Positions 8,907-16,581 of a DNA stretch of 64,000 nt are shown piece after piece. Within the stretch, counting starts at the first letter, position 1, and the number at the start of each line of letters is the position of its first letter. The DNA is taken from positions 11,938 through 75,937 of the forward strand of contig CAJUDL010000014.1 of NCBI GenBank assembly GCA_910585285.1, read 5' to 3'. The DNA is from an uncultured Muribaculaceae bacterium (GTDB lineage: Bacteria > Bacteroidota > Bacteroidia > Bacteroidales > Muribaculaceae). The translations under genes and the position numbers were made by a program. Below the pieces are notes generated by a model that worked only from the letters and a program-made list of their open reading frames with translations, ran no database searches and was not told the DNA's origin.

Positions 8907-8914
8907 TAATTTTG
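8907..8914 (+). promoter_or_regulatory. Candidate -7 element upstream of the HAD phosphatase gene
   Basis: TAATTTTG fits TAnnTTTG and lies 32 nt before the HAD start codon, back to back with the divergent element at 8877-8884. No clear upstream TTTG was found. Confidence 0.35.
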
Positions 8915-8946
8915 CACCTATTATATGCAACAAAACACATTAAAAT

Positions 8947-9600
8947 ATGGCGAATAAAACCATCGGAGCACTTTTCGACCTCGACGGAGTCCTCATTGAC
9001 AGCGAAAGCGAATACACACGTGTATGGAGTGAGGTTCACCGCCGGTTCCCAACCCAGCACCCTGATATGCCACATAGAATCAAGGGAATGACCCTTGACA
9101 ACATCATTGCCACATATTACGAGGCAGATGGTCTTGGCGATAAAGTGAGAGATACACTTCACCTTCTGGAAGCTGAAATGAAATATGAATGGCTTCCGGG
9201 TGCCAAAGATTTTGTCACATGGCTAATAGAGATGAATGTACCCCGCGCTCTTGTCACAAGCAGCGATGACAAAAAGATGGAACATCTTCGCGAAGAGATT
9301 CCCGAACTTGAAGGGATGATGACTGAACTCGTCACCGCTGACAAAATCACAAGATCGAAACCGGATCCGGAAGGATATCTTCTCGGTGCAAGACTGCTCG
9401 GTGTGGATCCGCGAAACTGCGTGGTTTTTGAAGATTCAATGCAGGGTGTCAAGGCTGGTCAGGCATCGGGGGCTTATGTAGTGGGTATTGCCGGCACGCT
9501 TCCAGCTTCAGCCATTGAACCTTATTGCGATTTGGTTGTAAATAATCTTGGAGAGATTGACCGCGAATCCCTCCTCTCAACCCTATCCTCTCGCCATTAA
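8947..9600 (+). CDS. HAD-superfamily phosphatase / beta-phosphoglucomutase-like hydrolase
   Basis: A 217-residue cytoplasmic HAD subfamily IA protein. Motif I is FDLDGVLIDSE (residues 10-20, nucleophile Asp11 and general acid Asp13), motif II is the VTSS segment near residue 101, motif III is the KPDPEGYLLG segment, and motif IV is VFEDSMQGVKAG. The cap domain after motif I is of the small helical type found in beta-phosphoglucomutase and related sugar-phosphate phosphatases. The substrate cannot be read from sequence. It is followed by rarA across a 53-nt repetitive spacer. Confidence 0.88.
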   Translation: MANKTIGALFDLDGVLIDSESEYTRVWSEVHRRFPTQHPDMPHRIKGMTLDNIIATYYEADGLGDKVRDTLHLLEAEMKYEWLPGAKDFVTWLIEMNVPRALVTSSDDKKMEHLREEIPELEGMMTELVTADKITRSKPDPEGYLLGARLLGVDPRNCVVFEDSMQGVKAGQASGAYVVGIAGTLPASAIEPYCDLVVNNLGEIDRESLLSTLSSRH

Positions 9601-9618
9601 ACTTCCTGCGCGCAATAT

Positions 9619-9650
9619 ATTAAACATTCCCCATTAAACATTAAACATTA
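9619..9650. repeat. Short-period repeat (cattaaa type)
   Basis: The spacer before rarA repeats the unit attaaacatt about four times. The same unit family recurs near 15.06 kb and 45.17 kb. Confidence 0.6.
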
Positions 9651-9653
9651 TTT

Positions 9654-10925
9654 ATGACCACCACTCCCCTTGCAGAAAGATTGCGACCCCGATCTCTTGA
9701 AGATTATATCGGACAGACTCATCTTGTTGGTTCCGAGGGCATTATCCGAAGAATGATTGAAACGGGAAGAGTCAACTCATTTATTCTATGGGGACCTCCG
9801 GGTGTTGGCAAAACAACGCTGGCTCGCATTATGGCATCACAGACAGAGGTGCCCTTTTATACTCTCAGTGCCGTCACTTCGGGAGTAAAGGAGGTAAGGG
9901 AAGTGTTGGCGAGGTGCGAAGCGGATGCCCGCAGCATGTTCGTGAAAGGGCGTCCTATTTTATTCATCGATGAAATTCACAGATTCAATAAATCCCAACA
10001 GGATTCATTGCTTGGAGCCGTAGAGAAAGGGACTGTTACACTTATTGGAGCCACAACGGAGAATCCATCATTCGAGGTGATTCGTCCTCTCCTCTCACGT
10101 GCCCAGGTTTATACACTAAAGCCCCTTGAACTTGAGGATCTTGAAAATCTCCTTGAGCGGGCACTTACGCAAGATGAAGTTCTGAAGAAACGTAAGTTCG
10201 ATATAAAATCAAAAGACGCGCTTTTCAGATTTGCCGGAGGCGATGCCCGCAAGCTTCTCAATATAATTGACCTCATAGAGCAATCAACGCCTGATGGAGA
10301 AACCGTTGTGATCGATGACGATGTTGTCACCTCAAGGTTGCAGCAAAATCCTGCCGCATACGACCGTAACGGAGAGATGCATTATGACATCATCTCGGCA
10401 TTCATCAAATCTATCCGAGGAAGCGACCCGCAAGCGGCAGTATACTGGCTTGCAAGAATGGTTGCCGGTGGCGAGGATCCGGCATTTATCGCACGCCGTC
10501 TTGTGATATTGGCAGCCGAAGATATTGGACTCGCCAATCCAAATGCATTGCTGTTAGCTAATGCCACCTTCGACGCCCTGAACAAAATCGGCTGGCCCGA
10601 AGGACGAATCATCCTATCTGAATGCGCCATCTATCTCGCAAATTCGCCCAAAAGCAATTCTGCATATATGGCAATTGGAGAGGCATTGAATGCAGTGGAA
10701 AAAACCGGTAATCTTCCCGTACCGCTCCATCTCAGGAATGCCCCTACAAAACTGATGGCAGACCTCGGCTATCACCAGGGATATAAATACGCTCATGATT
10801 TCGAAGGCAACTATGTGAAGCAGCAATACCTCCCCTCCGAACTCGAAGGCTCCCGTTTCTGGCAGCCCGGCAACAACCCCTCCGAAGCCAAGATGCAGCA
10901 ACGCCTCGACTCCCTCAATAGCTGA
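9654..10925 (+). CDS. rarA: Replication-associated recombination protein RarA (MgsA)
   Basis: RarA is an AAA+ ATPase of the clamp-loader family that acts at stalled replication forks. The 423 residues show the N-terminal LAERLRPRSLEDYIGQ typical of this family, Walker A GPPGVGKTT (about residues 47-55), Walker B LFIDEIHRF (about 102-110), sensor 1 GATTENPSF and the C-terminal tetramerisation region with GYHQGYKYAHDFEGN. Full length. The stop codon is 4 nt from the convergent carbonic anhydrase stop codon. Confidence 0.95.
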   Translation: MTTTPLAERLRPRSLEDYIGQTHLVGSEGIIRRMIETGRVNSFILWGPPGVGKTTLARIMASQTEVPFYTLSAVTSGVKEVREVLARCEADARSMFVKGRPILFIDEIHRFNKSQQDSLLGAVEKGTVTLIGATTENPSFEVIRPLLSRAQVYTLKPLELEDLENLLERALTQDEVLKKRKFDIKSKDALFRFAGGDARKLLNIIDLIEQSTPDGETVVIDDDVVTSRLQQNPAAYDRNGEMHYDIISAFIKSIRGSDPQAAVYWLARMVAGGEDPAFIARRLVILAAEDIGLANPNALLLANATFDALNKIGWPEGRIILSECAIYLANSPKSNSAYMAIGEALNAVEKTGNLPVPLHLRNAPTKLMADLGYHQGYKYAHDFEGNYVKQQYLPSELEGSRFWQPGNNPSEAKMQQRLDSLNS

Positions 10926-10929
10926 TATA

Positions 10930-11469
10930 TCACAGGGCGGTAAGTTCGCCGGTAACAGAATCAAGGATGTAACCGCGCACAGTTATGTCTGCCGGCATAA
11001 GAGGATGATTCTTCACTAAATCCACGGTCTCGGCTACCGCCGCGTCTGTTTCTTCAAATCCATGCAGCCATTCTCGGAGATTAATGCCACAATGCTCCAT
11101 CAGCGTGATATGTTCTTCTGATATTCCTCGTTTACGCATTAGCGAAAGCATCTCATTAGCATCCATCCCCTGCACCCCACAATTGGTATGACCAATAATC
11201 ATTATCTCATTCACACCAAGTTCATATACGGCAACAAGCAAGGACCTGACAGTAGAATCAAATGGATTGGTAATAGTTCCTCCGGCATTTTTTATCATCT
11301 TCACATCTCCATTCTTTATACCTAATGCCGCCGGTAACAACTCTACAAGACGGGTGTCCATGCATGTTACAATTGCTATGCGCTTATCAGGATATTTCGA
11401 TGTTGCATACTTCTCATATTCCTTCCTGGCTACAAACTCGCGATTAAATTCAAGAATCGAATCTATCAT
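10930..11469 (-). CDS. Beta-class carbonic anhydrase
   Basis: Interconverts CO2 and bicarbonate with a zinc ion held by two Cys and one His. The 179-residue protein carries CMDTR (Cys about 36, Asp-Arg dyad) and GHTNCG (His about 94, Cys about 97), the two zinc-ligand motifs of beta carbonic anhydrases, in the compact form common in Gram-positive and Bacteroidetes species. Bicarbonate supply supports carboxylases; the urease cluster 2 kb away also makes CO2, but the two are separate units. It has its own promoter and a leader hairpin. Confidence 0.93.
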   Translation of the reverse strand: MIDSILEFNREFVARKEYEKYATSKYPDKRIAIVTCMDTRLVELLPAALGIKNGDVKMIKNAGGTITNPFDSTVRSLLVAVYELGVNEIMIIGHTNCGVQGMDANEMLSLMRKRGISEEHITLMEHCGINLREWLHGFEETDAAVAETVDLVKNHPLMPADITVRGYILDSVTGELTAL

Positions 11470-11509
11470 ACCTCAACAATTTAAATGATTTTTTAAGATA
11501 AAAATTTCC

Positions 11510-11533
11510 ATGCAGGATAGAATCATCCTGCAT
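11510..11533 (-). promoter_or_regulatory. Leader hairpin of the carbonic anhydrase gene
   Basis: A perfect 9-bp stem (atgcaggat at 11510-11518 with atcctgcat at 11525-11533) and a 6-nt loop. The predicted transcription start is near 11541, so the hairpin would form almost at the 5' end of the mRNA, where it could stabilise it. That role is inference. Confidence 0.5.
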
Positions 11534-11547
11534 ATCTATGGTATCTA

Positions 11548-11579
11548 CAAATTTACATCATTTAAATAAATATCGCAAA
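11548..11579 (-). promoter_or_regulatory. Promoter of the carbonic anhydrase gene
   Basis: The minus strand reads TTTG (11576-11579), 20 nt, TAAATTTG (11548-11555), an excellent match to the Bacteroidetes primary sigma factor pattern. It implies a leader of about 70 nt. Confidence 0.65.
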
Positions 11580-11666
11580 CCGAATCTGTAACTATTTTAT
11601 TTCTATCATCTTTACACCCAAAATCAATAATTGGCACACCACAATAATCTGAGGCGCGCCAATTAT

Positions 11667-11709
11667 CCTTTACCCTATCACCTATAACCTATAACCTTTT
11701 CGTAACCTC
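11667..11709. repeat. Short-period repeat (cctataac type)
   Basis: Imperfect tandem units of the form cctataac / ccctatca between the carbonic anhydrase promoter and the GIY-YIG gene. One of the window's repetitive spacers. Confidence 0.5.
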
Positions 11710-11736
11710 TTTCCTTCACGTAATACTCCCATGGGA

Positions 11737-12213
11737 TTAGCGTGTCAGATTTGCAAACGGCAGCTTGCCGTGAGTATCGAAGAAATCTTTCAACATTTCG
11801 GATTCGACTTTGTGCGGATCCTCTGTCGTCGGAAGTTCCTTCCATGCGATAAGAAGGTTGTCAGAATCGGCAAGTTGCCACAGATATCTTCCGCCCCAGT
11901 GACCAATATTCTTACCGGAGGCAAATTGTAGCAATTGTCGGATTCTTCTTTTAAGATTATTCCCTTTGCCAATATACATTATACGGCTTGAACCTACATA
12001 GTTCGCTTCAAGTTCCTCTATGCCTACATTGGGATTTTTACCTTTAAAAAATCCGCCTGTGCCTTTCTCAAGAAATTCCGGAGCATCTTCAGTGTCTCGG
12101 ACAACTACATATACTCCTCCAACCGGAGGAATACATTCATGATTTGATTTCAGGTTTTCCACACTTGTAAAACCTTTGAATCCATTCTCTTGTAATACTT
12201 TAATCTCTTCCAT
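11737..12213 (-). CDS. GIY-YIG domain protein
   Basis: A 158-residue protein with a GIY-YIG nuclease-like fold: a GVYVVV strand near residue 34 in place of GIY, MYIGKGNNLKRRIRQLL (about 97-113) in place of YIG plus the conserved Arg, and a late Glu (VESEMLKDFFDTHGKLPFAN) in the metal-binding position. These are the residues expected of an active nuclease domain, but whether it cuts DNA, and which substrate, cannot be told. It stands alone on the minus strand, with a repeat element upstream. Confidence 0.75.
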   Translation of the reverse strand: MEEIKVLQENGFKGFTSVENLKSNHECIPPVGGVYVVVRDTEDAPEFLEKGTGGFFKGKNPNVGIEELEANYVGSSRIMYIGKGNNLKRRIRQLLQFASGKNIGHWGGRYLWQLADSDNLLIAWKELPTTEDPHKVESEMLKDFFDTHGKLPFANLTR

Positions 12214-12228
12214 ATAGTTTATTTTTAG

Positions 12229-12394
12229 TTATTCAACTTTCGCAAGCGAAAAGTTGAAGTTTATAAGTTTATCGCGCAGTGCGCAGTTTATAAGTTTATT
12301 GGTTTGTCGCGAAATTATTTCAGAGTCAAACCAGATAAACTTTTAAACTTATAAACTCTTAAACTTTAAGTTGAAGCTTGCGAAACTTAAATTA
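12229..12394. repeat. Repeat family A, double-ended copy
   Basis: Left half (12229-12302): a hairpin made of tcaactttcgc and gcgaaaagttga, then taagttta-type repeats around a cgcgcagtgcgc core. Right half (12336-12394) carries the taaactt repeats and a degenerate hairpin in inverse order. The right half matches the reverse complement of 61387-61445 at 57 of 59 positions, and the left half resembles the reverse complement of 45937-46020. The copy runs into the stop codon of the WYL gene. The inverted ends give it a MITE-like look, without an obvious target duplication. Confidence 0.7.
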
Positions 12395-13312
12395 GTTATT
12401 GCGTTTAGCGCAGATCTCACATATGTTTTTTATGCGTTCACGCAGATGCAATGGGCTTATTACTTCCAAGGAATTTGCTCTTGAAAGTAGAGCCATTACA
12501 AAATCGTTAGTGATACGCAAATTCAATTCTATTCTAAATTCATTTTCATTATCCACTAAAATACGTTGGGAATGGTGTAATGGAACGCCTTTTAAAAATT
12601 CCCCATCGAGTTGACTGAAGCGTAATTCTATTTTCTCAACAGGTATCTCCGGCGCATTCCATATCCCATAACTGTCATCAAACATATCCGAAGCGGAAAT
12701 ACTCGAATCATATTTATAAGTGACCCCGGTAAATTCCAAATCTGAAATACGATCAAGTCCAAACAATTTAATCTTTCCATCTGTCTTGCCGATGAGATAC
12801 CATCGCTGCTGATTTTCTTTTAAGAAATACGGTTCAACTTCGTACTTAGCTTCTTTATTTCCATGTCTCACGAGCTTATAGGAAAATGAAACCGTCTCCC
12901 GTTTTTTAGCAGCCATCAAAAGAGGATACAGATTAGACACGCCCTTACCTCTGTGATGATCCGGATAGATGAAACTGTTTATTTTAGTGTCCGGTTGAAC
13001 CGCAGTCAACAAATCAAAATCAGAAAAAAGTTTTTCGAAGTCAAGTGGTGCATATTCATCCCGATTGACTATCATATAACCTTTATTCCGGACATTCTTG
13101 ATGTCGATGTACATTATCTCTGAAATCGTTTGGATATCACGCTGCAACAATCGTTTCCTAGCTCCATCTGTGGAGGGATACGGAATGTTGCGCCATCTGC
13201 ATGACCGTTCCAAACGATTAAAAATAAAGTCAGTATCGGCATGACCATGAGCTTCTTCAATAATACTCACGGTCACCATTAATCGTAAAAGTTGGGATAT
13301 TGATGATTTCAT
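12392..13312 (-). CDS. WYL-domain transcriptional regulator
   Basis: A 306-residue regulator with a short N-terminal winged-helix part (about 1-90; it reads as a degenerate HTH) and a WYL domain (about 125-215) with the RWYLIG motif near residues 167-172, followed by a WCX-like C-terminal extension. WYL domains bind ligands, often nucleotides or nucleic acid fragments, and control DNA repair or defence genes. No defence genes are next to it. An 8-bp inverted repeat and a -7 element directly precede its start codon, which suggests autoregulation. Its stop codon lies within repeat A. Confidence 0.83.
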   Translation of the reverse strand: MKSSISQLLRLMVTVSIIEEAHGHADTDFIFNRLERSCRWRNIPYPSTDGARKRLLQRDIQTISEIMYIDIKNVRNKGYMIVNRDEYAPLDFEKLFSDFDLLTAVQPDTKINSFIYPDHHRGKGVSNLYPLLMAAKKRETVSFSYKLVRHGNKEAKYEVEPYFLKENQQRWYLIGKTDGKIKLFGLDRISDLEFTGVTYKYDSSISASDMFDDSYGIWNAPEIPVEKIELRFSQLDGEFLKGVPLHHSQRILVDNENEFRIELNLRITNDFVMALLSRANSLEVISPLHLRERIKNICEICAKRNN

Positions 13313-13316
13313 ATGG

Positions 13317-13324
13317 CAAAGTTA
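13317..13324 (-). promoter_or_regulatory. Candidate -7 element 4 nt before the WYL start codon
   Basis: TAACTTTG on the minus strand fits TAnnTTTG and ends 4 nt before the ATG at 13312. Used as a promoter it would give a leaderless or nearly leaderless mRNA. No TTTG lies at the usual upstream distance. Confidence 0.4.
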
Positions 13325-13332
13325 AAAAGCGA

Positions 13333-13353
13333 AAGCGACAATAAATGTCGCTT
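13333..13353. promoter_or_regulatory. Candidate operator of the WYL regulator
   Basis: A perfect 8-bp inverted repeat, aagcgaca and tgtcgctt, separated by 5 nt. It lies 9 nt upstream of the candidate -7 element, across the region a -33 box would occupy, where a repressor would block transcription. It could alternatively end the urease transcript. Confidence 0.5.
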
Positions 13354-13404
13354 CAAAAAAATTTTCAATTCCAATAAAAAATTTTCCAACAAAAAGGAAG
13401 AATG

Positions 13405-13447
13405 TATGCGCAGCCGGTTGAGTGAAGGCACCTTGGTGCCCCGTATG
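13405..13447. repeat. Repeat family B, copy 1 (43 bp)
   Basis: A 43-bp sequence identical to 61613-61655. It contains the perfect palindrome GGCACC-TT-GGTGCC. It ends 3 nt before the ureD stop codon, so in the minus-strand transcript it follows ureD directly. Confidence 0.8.
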
Positions 13448-13450
13448 CCG

Positions 13451-14407
13451 TTACCTCCACGGGAATTCGGGGGGAACGGGATGCCCCTTTACTTGCTGGC
13501 GCACGCGCGAGCAGAAGTCGCGGACAATCTTTTTTACCGGTCCGGGTTCCATTCCCAATACTTTGAACAGCAGCCCTGCATCATTGGGAAGATGCGTGAT
13601 GCCACAGGCAATCATCTTGTCGCGATCAATAAAGGCTTCTGTGGATTCATATATCTTGTCGGCATGTGCCTTGGGAGTCATGACAATCACGTTGGCAAAG
13701 ACATCGAATCTGCCCATTATTCCCAATTGTCGCACTGGGGTTACATTCGGATCGATCACGAATTTCTCTCTGAAAAGCTGTTCACCGTCTGGACGCTCGC
13801 CATGGCTGCAAACAGAAAGTATGTCGTATTCAAACAGTTCACCTTCTTTATAGTATTTCCTCCCTCCCATGTAAATCTCCGAATAAAACAACGTTGCCGA
13901 GGAATCGACGCAAATGCGGGTGTCGGAAATAAAACGTGTGTGCCGACAAGGATAAATAGGTTCGGGCATGAATTCAAGATATGCACCTTCCTCCAGAACA
14001 ATATTCTGAATCATTCCCGAATAATTATATCTCATTTCAGCAAGCTTGGTTGCAGCACCGGTTGAAATCCATGCTAACGCATTTTTCCTAACAGTGATGT
14101 CTTGCTGATAACGGTCTCCGTCGACATTCGGACCACCTGACGACAGAATATAAAGACACGGCATCTGAGGCATCTCTTCATCAAAGTACAACTCTTGCTG
14201 GGCAATTAATGGCACACGACGGTCAATGTCGCGCAAGATACTTTTCCCGTCAGAATCCAACTCGAAACCGAGACGCAAATATCCGTGTTTGCCGGGAGCA
14301 CCGACATACATCTGTTCGGGCTCTTGCAAATATCTCTGCATCTCTCGCGCTGATGAAAAATCCACCTCAGGCACGGAGGAAGTCTTAAATCTATCGTTCT
14401 TGATCAT
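13451..14407 (-). CDS. ureD: Urease accessory protein UreD
   Basis: UreD (called UreH in Helicobacter) forms the UreDFG scaffold that delivers nickel and CO2 to apo-urease. About 318 residues. Recognisable UreD-type features are the early GKHGYLRLGFE block, a mid-protein NNALAWISTGAATKL-like region and the PEPIYPCRHTRF segment. I start it at the ATG at 14407, which overlaps the ureG stop, rather than at the in-frame ATG 51 nt upstream, because the shorter form fits coupled translation. Repeat B follows the stop codon. It is the last gene of the urease cluster. Confidence 0.87.
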   Translation of the reverse strand: MIKNDRFKTSSVPEVDFSSAREMQRYLQEPEQMYVGAPGKHGYLRLGFELDSDGKSILRDIDRRVPLIAQQELYFDEEMPQMPCLYILSSGGPNVDGDRYQQDITVRKNALAWISTGAATKLAEMRYNYSGMIQNIVLEEGAYLEFMPEPIYPCRHTRFISDTRICVDSSATLFYSEIYMGGRKYYKEGELFEYDILSVCSHGERPDGEQLFREKFVIDPNVTPVRQLGIMGRFDVFANVIVMTPKAHADKIYESTEAFIDRDKMIACGITHLPNDAGLLFKVLGMEPGPVKKIVRDFCSRVRQQVKGHPVPPEFPWR

Positions 14408-14414
14408 ATGTCTA

Positions 14415-15038
14415 TCATTTATCGCTGTCAAACAGCGCCATCTTGAATATGAGGTCAACCAATTCCTCTATACCCTCTCCAGTCATGCAATTGGTAAACA
14501 CAAATGGTTTGCCGGGACGCATGAGCTTCGAATCGTGATCCATCACTTCAAGCGAAGCATGCACGTAAGGAGCGAGGTCAGTCTTGTTGATCACAAGGAT
14601 ATCGCTCTGTGAAATGCCGGGACCATCCTTACGCGGAATCTTATCGCCGGCAGCAACGTCAATGACATATATAAAGAAGTCAACCAGAGCCGGACTGAAC
14701 GTAAGAGTGAGGTTGTCTCCTCCCGATTCTATCAACACTATATCCGTTTCGGGAAACTTCTCTTCCATCTCCTCGACCGCTGCGATATTCATCGACGGAT
14801 CCTCGCGCACAGCAGTGTGAGGACAAGCTCCCGTTTCCACACCAATAATCTTGTCTTCATGAAGGATACCCTTAAGCGTTTTGCGAACATGCTTGGCATC
14901 TTCCGTGGTTACAATATCATTAGTGATAATCAACACCTTTTTTCCACGTTCAAGAAGACGCGGAGTTATCGCCTCAATAAGAGCCGTTTTGCCGGAACCT
15001 ACAGGTCCCCCTATTCCTATTCTACAAGTCTGTGACAT
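14415..15038 (-). CDS. ureG: Urease accessory GTPase UreG
   Basis: UreG is a SIMIBI-class GTPase that carries nickel to urease through the UreDFG complex. The 207-residue protein has the P-loop GGPVGSGKT (residues 9-17), the metal-binding Cys-Pro-His motif in GACPHTAVREDPS (about 76-88), an ESGGDNL motif and the guanine-specific NKTD. Full length. It lies 58 nt downstream of ureF and overlaps the long form of ureD. Confidence 0.96.
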   Translation of the reverse strand: MSQTCRIGIGGPVGSGKTALIEAITPRLLERGKKVLIITNDIVTTEDAKHVRKTLKGILHEDKIIGVETGACPHTAVREDPSMNIAAVEEMEEKFPETDIVLIESGGDNLTLTFSPALVDFFIYVIDVAAGDKIPRKDGPGISQSDILVINKTDLAPYVHASLEVMDHDSKLMRPGKPFVFTNCMTGEGIEELVDLIFKMALFDSDK

Positions 15039-15050
15039 CTGTCTGATAAT

Positions 15051-15081
15051 GTTTAATGTGAAATGTTTAATGGAGAATGTG
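15051..15081. repeat. Short-period repeat (gtttaatgt type)
   Basis: The ureF-ureG spacer repeats the unit gtttaatgt, the reverse complement of the units near 9.63 kb and 45.17 kb. Confidence 0.5.
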
Positions 15082-15096
15082 CAATAAAATTCATCT

Positions 15097-15801
15097 TTAA
15101 TTCATGAACATTCGCATATTCCCTTTCTCATGGAGCGAAGCGAGGATATCAAGTTCGGGGAAGAATGCGTTCATATCTTTCAGTTCCATCTGTGAAGCCT
15201 CTTCATAGAGTTTTTCCACATTCTCCGAAAGATCGAAAAGTATCTTCTGTGTCTCATAATGAGATACCCTCACACAACGTAAAGTAGCTGAAAGCACCAT
15301 GTTTATAACGCCATACTGATGTGCGCAAAAGAGCGCCTTCTCATCAACTCCGGCAGCTGCATATGCTATTCCCTGAGCCACAGGGAATGTGCCCGGCACC
15401 TTTTCCTCTTTTATATCCTGAAGCCATCGGCTCACAATATCGTTGCTGAAAAGCTTCGCCATCAATTCCGCAAATTTCTTTCCCATTCGCTTCAGCATCA
15501 TGCGTGCCTCATCATTCATCTTAAAGAGTATCAACATTCTGTCAGCCTCCGCAATGGCATCGTAATCACCCCTTAGGAATGCTCGGTGTGCATGCAGCGC
15601 CGCCACTCCGTCGCTATATGCCGCTTGCAACGCCTGCGAAGCCGTGAAGGCATGAAGAGTCGGAGCATCGTGCACAAGATGTTCGAACGAGGCTGTCTCC
15701 AATCCATTGGAGAATGAGAACGTGCCTACAGGAAATGTCGAATCAGTGAATTGCAGCAGTCGCGAAATCGCGGACATGTCTGCATCAGTGTGTATGCTCA
15801 T
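15097..15801 (-). CDS. ureF: Urease accessory protein UreF
   Basis: UreF, an all-helical dimer, is the GTPase-modulating partner of UreG. The 234-residue protein opens its conserved core with LLQFTDSTFPVGTFSFSNGLE (residues 16-36) and keeps the typical Pro-Val-Ala segment near 158. The C-terminal YYETQ-like and RLRSMQ regions are less clear. Its first codons overlap ureE by 17 nt. Confidence 0.93.
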   Translation of the reverse strand: MSIHTDADMSAISRLLQFTDSTFPVGTFSFSNGLETASFEHLVHDAPTLHAFTASQALQAAYSDGVAALHAHRAFLRGDYDAIAEADRMLILFKMNDEARMMLKRMGKKFAELMAKLFSNDIVSRWLQDIKEEKVPGTFPVAQGIAYAAAGVDEKALFCAHQYGVINMVLSATLRCVRVSHYETQKILFDLSENVEKLYEEASQMELKDMNAFFPELDILASLHEKGNMRMFMN

Positions 15802-16408
15802 GGGCTATTCCGTTTTCATCAAGATGAATATGAGAGGTTGGATGATGGTGATGCTCGCCAAGACCATGGCTGTCGTGACCGGCACCTCCGAAAAGACGGC
15901 GTATTTCGTGAGGAGCGAGATACGGAATGATCTCCAATCCCTTCTGAAATTCATAAGTGATACCCTCAAGATTATGCGTCTCCATGACACTTAGCATAAC
16001 CTTCTTGTCGACAGTGAGAGGGACATACACCTTGGTTCCTTTCACAACGGCTGGCCAATGCTGGTTGCCTATGGCATGACCCAATTCCACTGAGCGACGT
16101 ATGATTGTATCATGATCCTTATCAGCCAAGGCACCCATATCGATTACAAGCACCGGACTGAGCTCAATCTTAAGAACCGATGCCTTTTTGGTCTCAGAAT
16201 CGTAGTCAATGACATCACCATCCACAACTTGAGTGTGTCTTTTCAAAGCAATAGGATACTCCGTGCCGCTGACACCTTTCCCGAGAAAACGGCTCTTCTG
16301 TGCCGTCCACTGGTCAAGGAAGATATAATCGATATCTGCATCATGGAGCTTTTCCTTCCATTCGGGATCTTTGTTCATGTTCCCGATAATTTCGGTATAT
16401 ACTTTCAT
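15785..16408 (-). CDS. ureE: Urease nickel metallochaperone UreE, His-rich tail
   Basis: UreE stores and donates nickel for urease. The 207-residue protein has an N-terminal peptide-binding domain and a C-terminal metal-binding domain with a conserved MSVMETHNLEG-type segment. The last 30 residues hold about ten histidines (HHHH near 184-187 and a terminal HEHTH), the nickel-storage tail found in enterobacterial-type UreE. It is the first gene after the terminator downstream of ureC, with a 170-nt spacer that contains an additional small hairpin (16448-16470). Confidence 0.92.
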   Translation of the reverse strand: MKVYTEIIGNMNKDPEWKEKLHDADIDYIFLDQWTAQKSRFLGKGVSGTEYPIALKRHTQVVDGDVIDYDSETKKASVLKIELSPVLVIDMGALADKDHDTIIRRSVELGHAIGNQHWPAVVKGTKVYVPLTVDKKVMLSVMETHNLEGITYEFQKGLEIIPYLAPHEIRRLFGGAGHDSHGLGEHHHHPTSHIHLDENGIAHEHTH

Positions 16409-16525
16409 AATTCGTAACCTTAGATATAGTAATTTCTATGGAATCAAGAGCTGGCAATATTTATCAGCTCCTATCTGACTTTATAACAATTCCCGTCGTG
16501 TTTTGCTTAATTAAATGTTAAAAAA

Positions 16526-16558
16526 ATGTCGGATTGCCACGATAAGACAATCCGACAT
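16526..16558 (-). terminator. Intrinsic terminator between ureC and ureE
   Basis: An 11-bp perfect stem (16526-16536 with 16548-16558), followed on the minus strand by a run of seven T. It lies just after the ureC stop codon, so it can end or attenuate the structural ureABC transcript before the accessory genes. Confidence 0.8.
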
Positions 16559-16581
16559 AAATTATATAATCAAAATCTTCG

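Noticed and set aside
13313..14065. 250-codon plus-strand frame opposite ureD
   Set aside because: Antisense to ureD, and its start lies inside the WYL operator. The repeat B palindrome in it also argues against coding.
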